64,000 nucleotides of DNA from Chitinophaga pinensis (GCA_945907065.1 CAMDSC010000001.1:33190-97189), one strand, 5' to 3'. Numbered from the stretch's first letter, positions 40,808 to 50,162 are shown. The notes: generated by a model not told the origin, from the letters alone. Made by a program: numbers and translations.

Positions 40808-41212
40808 GAGTCTCAAACTTCTTAAGCTAAATAATCACGGTATTAACATTTGCAAATTTTTGTTAAGAAAGTCTTCGATTAGAGGGCTTTGCCCTCTATA
40901 ACTCCCATTCACTTTTTTTATTCACTTGTTTATATTTATTTTTAATGGTGTTCATGAACCTACGGTGTCTAGATAAAAAAAGTGAAAAAAAATCAAGTCA
41001 GAAAAATGCTTCCACCCGCAAGTCCGGGTCGCGGCCCGTATTTCTGACATCCCAACGCACGGCTGCAAACTGACAAGGCTTTGTTCAATTGGAAAGTATC
41101 GGGTTAAGGTGCGTTGGGCTTGACAAAACGGCGGGGGTGCGCTGGTACAAGCAAGGGAGCATATTTCTGACTTGATTTTTTGTAACTTTTTTATCAAGAA
41201 AAAAGTTAATAA
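40808..41212 (+). repeat. Long palindromic repeat element, copy B
   Basis: Reverse-complement relative of copy A: AATCACGGTATTA, CTTCGATTAGAGGGCTTTGCCCTCTATAACTCC, CTGCAAACTGACAAGGCTTTG, CGGGTTAAGGTGCGTTGG, CATATTTCTGACTTGATTTTTT, ACTTTTTTATCAAGAAAAAAGT. Confidence 0.85.
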
Positions 41213-41263
41213 AACATTTTTCTTAATTAGATAAGATTTTTTAGATTCTACTAAATAGTTAAA

Positions 41264-41926
41264 TTAATTTTTCCAAAGGTATTTATACAACATCACCGCC
41301 AAATAAATTAGCATCACATCCATAAAAGCCAAAGCCGCTATGTCATAATAAATAGCATTAGTTTCAATTCCATCCATCGCTTTTTTGGCAGATTTTACAG
41401 TAATCAATAATAAAGGAAGCATAAGAGGCAAACCAAGTACAGGAATTAACAAATGATTATTTCCGGCACCAGCTGCAATGGCTGAAACCATTGTAAATAC
41501 AGTGGAAAGACCAATAGTAAAAAATATAGCCACCAATAAATATTGCAAAGGAATTTGAATTTTAAAACCCAAAACTAGCGAATAGGCAGCACTAAAAACG
41601 ATAAGCAACAGCAGTGATACAATAGAGTTGAAAATAATCTTTGACAAAATAAGTGCCTCGGGTTTGCACACCGAATGGTAGTAAAGCATTTTTCCTTCTG
41701 ACTCTTGCAAAAATCCTTTGGCTATTGTGTTCATGGTATTAAACAAAACCATTAACCAAAATAAAGCGTTCCAAACCGGTAGCGAAATAGTGGTGATACT
41801 TAAATAAATTAAAAACACTGAAGTGAACATTTGAACCAACACCCCTTGAAGCGCATATTTCTGCCGCCACTCCAGAGTTATGTATAATTTTATAAGATTT
41901 TTAACAGATGTTGTAGTTTTATGCAA
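41264..41926 (-). CDS. ccmB: Heme exporter protein CcmB
   Basis: EWRQKYALQGVLVQMFTSVFLIYLS; LFNTMNTIAKGFLQESEGKMLYYHSVCKPEALILSKIIFN; LLIPVLGLPLMLPLLL. Confidence 0.9.
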   Translation of the reverse strand: MHKTTTSVKNLIKLYITLEWRQKYALQGVLVQMFTSVFLIYLSITTISLPVWNALFWLMVLFNTMNTIAKGFLQESEGKMLYYHSVCKPEALILSKIIFNSIVSLLLLIVFSAAYSLVLGFKIQIPLQYLLVAIFFTIGLSTVFTMVSAIAAGAGNNHLLIPVLGLPLMLPLLLITVKSAKKAMDGIETNAIYYDIAALAFMDVMLIYLAVMLYKYLWKN

Positions 41927-41982
41927 AATGGAAAGGAATGTGGTTTTGATTTTTTAATTTCGCGGCACAAAAATATTCATAA

Positions 41983-42444
41983 ATGTTATACCATATTAGT
42001 AAATTACATCGTGATGAGCAGGAGTTAGTTAAAAAAGCCCCTTTGCTGGTAAGTATCCTTGTGGCTGGTGCCGATGGACAGGTGGATTCAGACGAAATAG
42101 AAAAGGCCGTGAAACTTATTCATACTAAATCATTTTCTGAATCTTCGGATATCAGGCATTTGTATAGAGAGATAGACCATGACGTGGAAGCAGGTTTAAA
42201 TGCATTATTAAAAGAATTGCCAACCGATGCTGAAGAACGTGAAAAAAGAATTTCAGAACAATTGGCCGGGTTAAATCCTATTTTAGCGAAATTGGACAAC
42301 CAAATTGCTACCGATTTTTATAACAGTCTTAGAAGTTTTGCTTTAAGAGTAGCTCAAACTTCAGGCGGAGTTTTTGGAATGTTGCAGTTGAACCATCATG
42401 AAAAAGAAGTTGTGAAACTGCCGATGATTAATGAACCAAAGTAA
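41983..42444 (+). CDS. TerB-like small helical protein, hypothetical
   Basis: LLVSILVAGADGQVDSDEIEKAVKLIHT resembles TerB/EF-like acidic motif. Confidence 0.55.
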   Translation: MLYHISKLHRDEQELVKKAPLLVSILVAGADGQVDSDEIEKAVKLIHTKSFSESSDIRHLYREIDHDVEAGLNALLKELPTDAEEREKRISEQLAGLNPILAKLDNQIATDFYNSLRSFALRVAQTSGGVFGMLQLNHHEKEVVKLPMINEPK

Positions 42445-42490
42445 TTAGGAATTAAAAATTAGGAATTAGGAATTGCGTTTTTTAAACCCC

Positions 42491-42530
42491 TAATAACTGA
42501 ATAACCAATAACTGAATAACCAATAACCCA
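42491..42530. repeat. 15-bp tandem repeat (AATAACTGAATAACC)
   Basis: TAATAACTGAATAACCAATAACTGAATAACCAATAACC upstream of accC, about 2.5 copies. Confidence 0.7.
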
Positions 42531-42545
42531 TTAACCAAACAAAAG

Positions 42546-44018
42546 GTGAAAAAAATACTAATTGCCAACCGTGGAGAAATAGCCTTTAGGGTAATGCGAA
42601 CCTGTAAAAAAATGGGTATAAAAACGGTGGCAGTCTACTCGGAAGCCGACCGCGAAGCCTTGCATGTTAAATTTGCTGATGAGGCATATTTACTAGGGCC
42701 ACCACCATCAGCTCAATCTTATTTGTTGGGGGATAAAATTATTGAAATTAGCCTGAAAGCCGGTGTAGATGGAATACATCCCGGTTATGGTTTTTTATCT
42801 GAAAATGCAGGGTTTGCCCGCAAAGTAAGAGCTTCAGGAATTACACTTATAGGCCCATCGCCCGAGGCAATGGAAATGATGGGAAATAAACTGGCCGCCA
42901 AAGATGCGGTTTCGGGATACAATGTACCGATGGTTCCCGGTATTAATTCAGCCATTTCGGATATACCCAAAGCCAAGCAGGAAGCTGAAAAGATTGGGTT
43001 TCCAATATTAATAAAAGCCGCTGCCGGTGGGGGAGGAAAAGGAATGCGGGTGGTAAAAAGCCTGAGTGAATTTGAAGAACAAATGAACTTGGCTATTAAC
43101 GAAGCAAAAAGTGCTTTTGGTGATGGTTCGGTGTTTATTGAAAAATATGTGGGAAGTCCACGACACATTGAAATACAAGTGTTGGGCGATAACTTTGGAA
43201 ACATCGTTTATCTTTTTGAAAGGGAATGCAGCATTCAGCGCCGCCATCAAAAATTGGTGGAAGAAGCCCCATCGGCAGTGGTTAGCCCTGAATTGCGCAA
43301 ACGAATGGGCGAAGCTGCTGTAAACGTGGCCAAAGCTTGCAATTATACAGGAGCTGGAACAGTAGAATTCTTGGCCGATGAAAACCTTGATTTTTATTTT
43401 TTAGAAATGAATACCCGCCTCCAAGTGGAACATCCGGTTACTGAAATGATTACCGGTTTGGATTTGGTAAAAGAACAAATCAGAGTAGCTTGTGGTGAGC
43501 CTTTGGGCTATACTCAGGATGACCTTAAAATAAAAGGTCACGCCATTGAATTGCGAGTATGTGCCGAAGATCCGGCAGAAGATTTTGTGCCAAGTATCGG
43601 GACTTTAACAACCTATAAAAAACCAGTTGGAGCTAATATTAGAATTGATGATTGCATGGAGCAAGGCATGGAAATCCCAATCTACTATGATAACATGATA
43701 GCCAAATTGGTGGTGTGGGCCGAGAATCGTGCCGAAGCCATTACTCTAATGAAGGAAGCTATTAATAATTATAAAATAGAAGGTATTAAAACTACGTTGC
43801 CTTTTGGCGGTTTTGTTATGAATCATGAGGCTTTTATTTCCGGTAATTTTGATACTCATTTTATTAATAACTATTTTACTGCCGAGGGGTTATTGGAAAA
43901 TAATGACGAAGTAGCTGCCTTGTTTTCGGCATGGTTTATGGACCAGTCAAAAAAGGAAATAGTATTGCCCCAAATGGGCTCCAAAAAAGCGTGGTATCTT
44001 ACACGAAAATCTCATTAA
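42546..44018 (+). CDS. accC: Acetyl-CoA/propionyl-CoA carboxylase biotin carboxylase subunit (GTG start)
   Basis: KILIANRGEIAFRVMRTCKKMGIKTVAVYSEAD, IHPGYGFLSENA, KAAAGGGGKGMRVV, ERECSIQRRHQKLVEEAPS, FLEMNTRLQVEHPVTEMI. Confidence 0.95.
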   Translation: MKKILIANRGEIAFRVMRTCKKMGIKTVAVYSEADREALHVKFADEAYLLGPPPSAQSYLLGDKIIEISLKAGVDGIHPGYGFLSENAGFARKVRASGITLIGPSPEAMEMMGNKLAAKDAVSGYNVPMVPGINSAISDIPKAKQEAEKIGFPILIKAAAGGGGKGMRVVKSLSEFEEQMNLAINEAKSAFGDGSVFIEKYVGSPRHIEIQVLGDNFGNIVYLFERECSIQRRHQKLVEEAPSAVVSPELRKRMGEAAVNVAKACNYTGAGTVEFLADENLDFYFLEMNTRLQVEHPVTEMITGLDLVKEQIRVACGEPLGYTQDDLKIKGHAIELRVCAEDPAEDFVPSIGTLTTYKKPVGANIRIDDCMEQGMEIPIYYDNMIAKLVVWAENRAEAITLMKEAINNYKIEGIKTTLPFGGFVMNHEAFISGNFDTHFINNYFTAEGLLENNDEVAALFSAWFMDQSKKEIVLPQMGSKKAWYLTRKSH

Positions 44019-44024
44019 CTGTAG

Positions 44025-44885
44025 ATGAATTCCTTGTGTTTCTCTATATTCTCATATCCATCCTTAATAAAAAAGCTTTTAATTTTTAGTCTGTTTTTTA
44101 TAAGCATCCAAACCTTTGGGCAGGATATTTATGATGCCGCTAATTCAAAAAGGTATGCCGATTATTTATTCAAATCAAAGGAATACTCACGGGCGGCTTT
44201 GGAGTATGAACGTGCCTGTTATTTAGATTCACAAAATTGGGATGCCCATTTTTATTTGATGAAGAGCTATCGCAAAAGTGAGCAAGCTGCCAAAGGATTA
44301 GCACATTATCAAACGATTTATTTTCAGTTGCCTCAAAATCAAATTTCACAGTTTGAACACGAAAAAAACATAAATCTTTTTACTATTCAGCCATCTTTTT
44401 TTATTACCAAAACTGAAAAGGATTCATTAGATGATCTCCAATATTTTAAAGCTCCGTCTATTTTATTAACTTACAATTGGAAGGCCTCACAATCGTATTT
44501 GATAAGTGAAAATTATAAGGAAGATAAAACCCTTTCAAAATATTATGACAATGCCGTTCAAGGATTAAATACAAACTATAAAAAACCATGGTTGGCCGGC
44601 ACTATGTCCACTTTGGTTCCCGGCTTGGGCAAGGTGTATACGGGAAATTACAAAGATGGAATTATTGCTTTTTTGGTCACCGGAATATCTGCATTTCAAG
44701 CTGTTCGCGGTTATAATTCCAAAGGATTAAACTCCGGAATTTTTATTCTTTATTCAGGGGTATTCACCGGATTTTACCTCGGTAATATTTATGGTTCAGT
44801 AAAATCAGCCCGACAAAAAAATAGAAAACTAAATGAAGCCATCGACCGAAAAACCAAAGCGGTTTTTTATGAATGGGCGGAGTAA
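44025..44885 (+). CDS. TPR-containing membrane protein (DUF5683-like C-terminus)
   Basis: YADYLFKSKEYSRAALEYERACYLDSQNWDAHFYLMKSYRKSEQ TPR; STLVPGLGKVYTGNYKDGIIAFLVTGISAFQA. Confidence 0.6.
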   Translation: MNSLCFSIFSYPSLIKKLLIFSLFFISIQTFGQDIYDAANSKRYADYLFKSKEYSRAALEYERACYLDSQNWDAHFYLMKSYRKSEQAAKGLAHYQTIYFQLPQNQISQFEHEKNINLFTIQPSFFITKTEKDSLDDLQYFKAPSILLTYNWKASQSYLISENYKEDKTLSKYYDNAVQGLNTNYKKPWLAGTMSTLVPGLGKVYTGNYKDGIIAFLVTGISAFQAVRGYNSKGLNSGIFILYSGVFTGFYLGNIYGSVKSARQKNRKLNEAIDRKTKAVFYEWAE

Positions 44886-44897
44886 TTTTTAAAGGTA

Positions 44898-47800
44898 TTA
44901 ATAGCCGACTATAATCTTTTCATTAAAGATTAAGCCTCCATTTTTTACTCTTACAATATAAATGCCTTTGTGGGAATCTAAAGCTATAAAATAATTTGAT
45001 TTTGGCTGAGAATTGGTTTCTACAGATTTTATAAGATTTCCCAATAAATCATATATTTCAATCGAAATATCTTTGCTCAAATTTTCAATTTCAATTATAA
45101 AACTACCTTGGTTTGGGTTTGGAGAAATTTTAATACCATTTGATTTTACAAGGTTGTAAATTCCAACACTTATCGTTTTACAGGTTTGAGAAATGCAACC
45201 TGCAATATTGGTAACACTAAGGCAAACCGAGAATTGATCATTCGATTTTATGGTATGAGTGTAATCGACTTTTGAAGTAGTAAAACTATCTGTAGTTCCA
45301 AATTTCCAGTGGTACTTAGTATTTGAAATTTGAGAAGCCTTTAAATCCAAATTTGAACCTTTTAAAATATAACTGAAATCGGAAATTGGGTTTTCTTTTA
45401 CGGTAACTGCTTTCACCAGAGAATCAGAACAACCATCCGGCACAACGGCTACAAGAGTTACATTATAAGTTTGGGTAACGCCATTAATTTTATATAAATG
45501 CTTTGGTGAATTATTATAAGAATAATCACCATCACTAAATTTCCATTTATAACTAATGGCATCGGTAGACTTATTTTTAAAATTAACACTATCCGATTCA
45601 CAAGCATCATTAGCGTCAAAATTGGCTTTAGCTTGTTGTTTTAATTCTACTGTTTTGCTAATACCGTCGCTACATCCATTATCTGAGGTTACCGTTAAAG
45701 TAACTTTTTTAGACCCCGGAGTTGTATAAAGTTGACTAGGATTTTCAAGTGTTGAAGTAGTTGGTCCTAAATTCCAAAGGAATAAAGTGTTTCCTTGTTT
45801 GGTTCCGGTAAAAGTAAAATTAACAGGAGTTAGGTGACAAGCGGGGCCAAAACTGAAATCGGCTACAGGGCTTGGCACCACAGTGATATATTTAGTTAAG
45901 GTGTCTTTACAATTATTGGAAGAAGTGGTAAACAATCGTATTTTTAGCGCTCCGGTTTTATTAAAGGTTTTGGCTTCCACGTCTTTTTTGTTGTAATAAA
46001 CATCTGCTAAATCCCATTGGTAACTAAGGCTATCGGTATTTACAGAGGTATTTTTAAAATCAAAACTGTTTGATATAAGGCATTGAATTGAATCGTTAAC
46101 GGTAAATCCAACCTGTGTTTGCGGATAAACCCGAATGGTTTTTGTAATGGAATCAATGCAGCCGAGCTGGCTTTGAGCTATTAATTTAACAGAATATACC
46201 CCGTTTTTTGAAAAGGATTGAATCGTTTGGCTGTCGTTCACCAAGCTTCTGTCTTCAAAATACCAAAGGCTTTCTTTTCTCTTATCATCGCTATATACAC
46301 TTGTTTCTTTAAACTCAAATTGGTTATTTTTAAAACATTGGTCGCTGTCATTTATACTAAAATTAGCTTTTACATAAGCATTTTTTAAGAAAATAGTGTC
46401 GGATGTTTTGCAGCCATCACCATCAGTTACAGTTAGGTGGTATCTCCCTTTTTTTGTAATATATAGGCTTTTGCTAGTATTTCCTGTACTCCATTTATAG
46501 CTTGAATAATTACCTTTTGGCATTAAAAGAATGTACTGGGATATGCAAACTGTGGCATCATTGCCAAGAAAAGGTTTGGAATAATTGACAAAAAACGATT
46601 CATAAATTGTGTCAGTAAAATGAGTGTGATAACTAACAAGCCTTACTTTGTAAGTTCCTGAATTTTTGTATGAATGAAAAACCTTGGTGGTTTTATTGGA
46701 TGTATTTAATGAGCCACTTGATGGGTCTCCAAAATCCCATTTTGCTGAGTCCAGTTCATAAGTTTCTTTTATTGTAAAAAATACAGAATCGCGTGAGCAA
46801 TTTTGCCTCACGTCAAAGTTAGGTTTATATAACAGGGAGGAAACGAAGTTGGGTAGACCCAAATGGATATTAGTTTCAATTGTAGACATATAGGCAAAAT
46901 AGTCTTTTTGAAAATGAGCTTTCTTTCCTAATGAATCAGGGGCATGAATTACATCTAAATATTTACTGTCATAGTGGTAAATATAAATTTTTCCATCAGG
47001 TGCTAATTGCATAGAAGGATATGATAAAAAATCTTTCGCACTATCTACTGTCTTTCTTGATGCCAAAAAATCAGTTTTGCTTTTGGATGATAAATTATAC
47101 TGACTTAAAACATAAGGAAATGAATAGGCATATAAATAGTTGCTCTTTGTTGAAAATTCAACCCCTTCTCTGTAAGCCATAAATTCCCAAACATTGCTAA
47201 CCTTGCCTGTTGAGGCATCAAAATCTGAAATCATTGATGTTGTTCCACTATTAACATTACATAATTTTCGTCCGTCAGGCGAAAATTTTAAATAACCATA
47301 ATAATTTTTATTTGGACTACCAGGATACACTTGTCCTGCGCTAATATAAATTGAGGTTGGGCTTTTTACTGGGGGAGTTACTATCCCCTTTGAAGTTACC
47401 AGATATGTATTAATTGAATCGCTATTACCCTGCGGGGTTAGCACCCAATATTCTCTTCTGTTATTATGCCGCACCGCAGCTACTTTGCCTGAATTGAGCG
47501 TTGGAAGGTTTATGTTTTTTTTACCGGTTACCACGTCGCCCAAGCCACCTCTTAATTTCATATTTACTATCGAATAACTAAGGGAATCATTATCACTGAC
47601 ACCCGGAGTAAATACATAATATAGGTGAGAACTATCAGGCCAAGGCACGATGAGTGAGGATTGGATGGTACGGTCGTTGTTTTTTAAGATGCCATTGGGC
47701 ATTGCTTTGTTCGTGCTATCCACAACAGTGTGTGAAGCGGAATAAAAAATTAATCTACCATTTTTGGTACTTATTGTAGAACCTCCGCTGTGCCATGTGT

Positions 47801-47945
47801 CGGCTCCACTTGTATACACCGATACCAGTTTTCCTGAATTAAAGGTGACTCCTTTAGAACATCCAAAAAACCAATTGTTTGTTTCCTTTTGACCTAATGC
47901 TAATTGCGCTGAAATGAGGAATATTATGAGGGATAATTGTTTCAA
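44898..47945 (-). CDS. Secreted PKD-domain protein with T9SS type A sorting domain
   Basis: N-terminal beta-propeller-like KETNNWFFGCSKGVTFNSG; PKD motifs (AKWDFGDPSSGS, YKWKFSDGDYSYNNSPKHLY); C-term ISPNPNQGSFIIEI...IEIYDLLGNLIKSVE...GIYIVRVKNGGLIFNEKIIVGY. Confidence 0.92.
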   Translation of the reverse strand: MKQLSLIIFLISAQLALGQKETNNWFFGCSKGVTFNSGKLVSVYTSGADTWHSGGSTISTKNGRLIFYSASHTVVDSTNKAMPNGILKNNDRTIQSSLIVPWPDSSHLYYVFTPGVSDNDSLSYSIVNMKLRGGLGDVVTGKKNINLPTLNSGKVAAVRHNNRREYWVLTPQGNSDSINTYLVTSKGIVTPPVKSPTSIYISAGQVYPGSPNKNYYGYLKFSPDGRKLCNVNSGTTSMISDFDASTGKVSNVWEFMAYREGVEFSTKSNYLYAYSFPYVLSQYNLSSKSKTDFLASRKTVDSAKDFLSYPSMQLAPDGKIYIYHYDSKYLDVIHAPDSLGKKAHFQKDYFAYMSTIETNIHLGLPNFVSSLLYKPNFDVRQNCSRDSVFFTIKETYELDSAKWDFGDPSSGSLNTSNKTTKVFHSYKNSGTYKVRLVSYHTHFTDTIYESFFVNYSKPFLGNDATVCISQYILLMPKGNYSSYKWSTGNTSKSLYITKKGRYHLTVTDGDGCKTSDTIFLKNAYVKANFSINDSDQCFKNNQFEFKETSVYSDDKRKESLWYFEDRSLVNDSQTIQSFSKNGVYSVKLIAQSQLGCIDSITKTIRVYPQTQVGFTVNDSIQCLISNSFDFKNTSVNTDSLSYQWDLADVYYNKKDVEAKTFNKTGALKIRLFTTSSNNCKDTLTKYITVVPSPVADFSFGPACHLTPVNFTFTGTKQGNTLFLWNLGPTTSTLENPSQLYTTPGSKKVTLTVTSDNGCSDGISKTVELKQQAKANFDANDACESDSVNFKNKSTDAISYKWKFSDGDYSYNNSPKHLYKINGVTQTYNVTLVAVVPDGCSDSLVKAVTVKENPISDFSYILKGSNLDLKASQISNTKYHWKFGTTDSFTTSKVDYTHTIKSNDQFSVCLSVTNIAGCISQTCKTISVGIYNLVKSNGIKISPNPNQGSFIIEIENLSKDISIEIYDLLGNLIKSVETNSQPKSNYFIALDSHKGIYIVRVKNGGLIFNEKIIVGY

Positions 47946-47998
47946 TAGAATGAATTAGAAACAAATTTAAGGTTTTTAGTAATAGGTTATTAAATAAA

Positions 47999-49591
47999 TT
48001 ACTTCACCTCCATTTCATCCATATAAATAACATTGTTGCCTTCGCGGTCTTTAATGTCAGACCTTTTTATCTTTTGCACACCCCAAATTAAATATTTTTT
48101 GCCATACCAAGGCGTTACATCGGCTATGTATTCACTGGCTTTTTCATCTTCCTTGAGCAATCGTGGCAACTTGAAATATTCAGGGCCATTAAATGTATCG
48201 CCATTGATGGAGATAACATTAATATTTGCTCCCGAACCATAGGATAATTGCACGTTTTCGCCACTCTTGAGTACTTTCACTTTTTGCGAAATATTGAGAT
48301 ACAGTCGGTTAAAATTTAAAGGAATGGTTTGGTCCCATTTAATATTTCCTTTTTTATCAAAACAAATAATGAGGCAGTTGGTATAATTATAGCCTTCAAA
48401 ATATTGAATTAAGTTACCGTTAATATCGCGATAGGTTGAATACACAGGGTAAAAAGCTTCGGCAGTGGCTATAAAATCATTTTCACGTTCTACAATTTCA
48501 TTGAACCTAAGTAGTGTAGAATAATTTTTATATCGTCGTTTTAATCGGTTTTTTCGGTTTTCTGAAAGTTCTGTTTTGCCTCTCAAATTCATATCTTCTA
48601 TATGTTTTTCAAACGATTTTAATTCAGTAAACCGAAACAGTTTTATGGCCGTCACCTTTTTATTAGAATCAATAATTACCGTATAAAATCCCTGAGCAGT
48701 AATGGTATTAATATCTTCATCCGCATCGGGCGAACTGTTGTTAAAAGTGCCTGCTCCGGCAAATCCTTTATCCGAAACCACAAGTTGAATATTTTGAAGA
48801 TAAATATTCATGGGTGCTGTAATAATAATGCTGTCTTTAGTTGTTAAATTTTGTTTAATATTTTTAACAATAATAGCTGTATTTCCATGGGAGTGGGGCT
48901 GACGCTTGTAAGAGGAAACTAAAATTGTTTCATCGGCCAAGTTAATATTCTGAATTTTATCAGGAATAGAAATGCCTTTGCTCACATCAATCCGTTCATA
49001 TTTCAACTGATTTTTTAAATCGATTCGGGTATATATACTTCCATATTTAAAAACCGACCACCCAGCAGAATTAAGAGGCAGCGACAAAGGAAGGCAACAC
49101 ATCGAAAAACAACTGCTGGCTTGATCATTGGGGGCATATTTGAAAAGTAAAAAAAGGTCAGAACCAATCACTTTTGCCGAAATAATATCGGTAGCATGTT
49201 TCGCCAAACTGTAGGTTTGAGCAGAATTAAGACCGTCTTTTAAATCAACAATATCAATTCTTAGTTGGCTTGCAGAAGTGCTTATCCAAATAAATTGGTT
49301 GTTGGCGGTGTCAATAAAATTATTCTTTATAGAAAACCGGCTTGGTATTTCTAAAAGTTTGTTCCAGCCTTCTTCAAAATTTGTATTAAATTTAGTAATG
49401 TTCCATGAATTGTAGGTATTCCCGTGTCGTTCACCACCTGTATAAAGCAAAAGAAATCCTTCACTATTAAGCGAAACCACATTCATATCTTTCGGAATTC
49501 GGTTCAGTTTTATTTCAACACGTGTATCCTGACTCTTACAAAGTGTAGAGAAAATTAGAAGGAAAAAAAGGAATTGAATTCGTTTAAACAT
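47999..49591 (-). CDS. Secreted hypothetical protein
   Basis: Signal peptide MFKRIQFLFFLLIFSTLCKSQ; repeated beta-rich segments; 54 nt upstream of the PKD gene on the same strand. Confidence 0.65.
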   Translation of the reverse strand: MFKRIQFLFFLLIFSTLCKSQDTRVEIKLNRIPKDMNVVSLNSEGFLLLYTGGERHGNTYNSWNITKFNTNFEEGWNKLLEIPSRFSIKNNFIDTANNQFIWISTSASQLRIDIVDLKDGLNSAQTYSLAKHATDIISAKVIGSDLFLLFKYAPNDQASSCFSMCCLPLSLPLNSAGWSVFKYGSIYTRIDLKNQLKYERIDVSKGISIPDKIQNINLADETILVSSYKRQPHSHGNTAIIVKNIKQNLTTKDSIIITAPMNIYLQNIQLVVSDKGFAGAGTFNNSSPDADEDINTITAQGFYTVIIDSNKKVTAIKLFRFTELKSFEKHIEDMNLRGKTELSENRKNRLKRRYKNYSTLLRFNEIVERENDFIATAEAFYPVYSTYRDINGNLIQYFEGYNYTNCLIICFDKKGNIKWDQTIPLNFNRLYLNISQKVKVLKSGENVQLSYGSGANINVISINGDTFNGPEYFKLPRLLKEDEKASEYIADVTPWYGKKYLIWGVQKIKRSDIKDREGNNVIYMDEMEVK

Positions 49592-49703
49592 TTATTAAAA
49601 TAATTACAAAAATACAAGAATAGCGCAAGTTTGAATGTCTTTTAAACCGATTTTAAATACAATAAATCGGACAGTTGATTATTTTTTTTTAAAAAAAATA
49701 TGG

Positions 49704-49731
49704 TTTGGCACAATTTTCTATGTTACATTTG
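49704..49731 (+). promoter_or_regulatory. Candidate Bacteroidota promoter TTTG-N16-TACATTTG
   Basis: TACATTTG at 49724-49731 fits TAnnTTTG; TTTG at 49704. Spacer is slightly short. Confidence 0.45.
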
Positions 49732-49747
49732 TATAAAACATTACAGT

Positions 49748-50101
49748 ATGAAAATAAAAGTACTTTTTTTAATTCTGTTTTCTGCAAGCATTTTTACAGC
49801 TTCGGCAGATAATACCCCAAAGAATACAGCAGATGACATGTCTTTAGTAAATGGTGTTGTTTTAGGTCAAAATTATCCTAATCCTGCAAAAGGTAAAACT
49901 GTTATTTTAGTTGATTTTACTTCATTTGAAGCTGTATTGAGTATTTATAATGTTTTAGGAAAACTAGTAGAACAACATGTTATTTCTAATGATCAAAAAA
50001 GAATAACACTTGATGTTTCTGAATACAAAGAAGGAATTTATCTTTATTCCATTGAGGCTGATGGTCAGAAAGTGACGAAGCGAATGACAGTAAGTAAATA
50101 A
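49748..50101 (+). CDS. Small secreted protein consisting almost entirely of a T9SS type A C-terminal domain
   Basis: MKIKVLFLILFSASIFTASA signal; VNGVVLGQNYPNPAKGKTVILVDF...LSIYNVLGKLVEQHV...YKEGIYLYSIEADGQKVTKRMTVSK. Confidence 0.88.
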   Translation: MKIKVLFLILFSASIFTASADNTPKNTADDMSLVNGVVLGQNYPNPAKGKTVILVDFTSFEAVLSIYNVLGKLVEQHVISNDQKRITLDVSEYKEGIYLYSIEADGQKVTKRMTVSK

Positions 50102-50131
50102 TGATTTTTTAAACTCTTTAATATATTTAAT

Positions 50132-50160
50132 GCCTTGCTGAAAAGTGAGGCTTTTTTTTT
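50132..50160 (+). terminator. Terminator after the small CTD gene
   Basis: GCCTTGC-TGAAAA-GTGAGGC (two G-T pairs) plus T9 run. Confidence 0.7.
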
Positions 50161-50162
50161 AG

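Noticed and set aside
40952-41197. 81-aa minus-strand ORF
   Set aside because: Lies wholly inside repeat B hairpins; no protein-like signature.
49701-49720. TGGCAC resembling a sigma-54 -24 box
   Set aside because: No GC element at the -12 position; the TACATTTG sequence gives a better Bacteroidota promoter.
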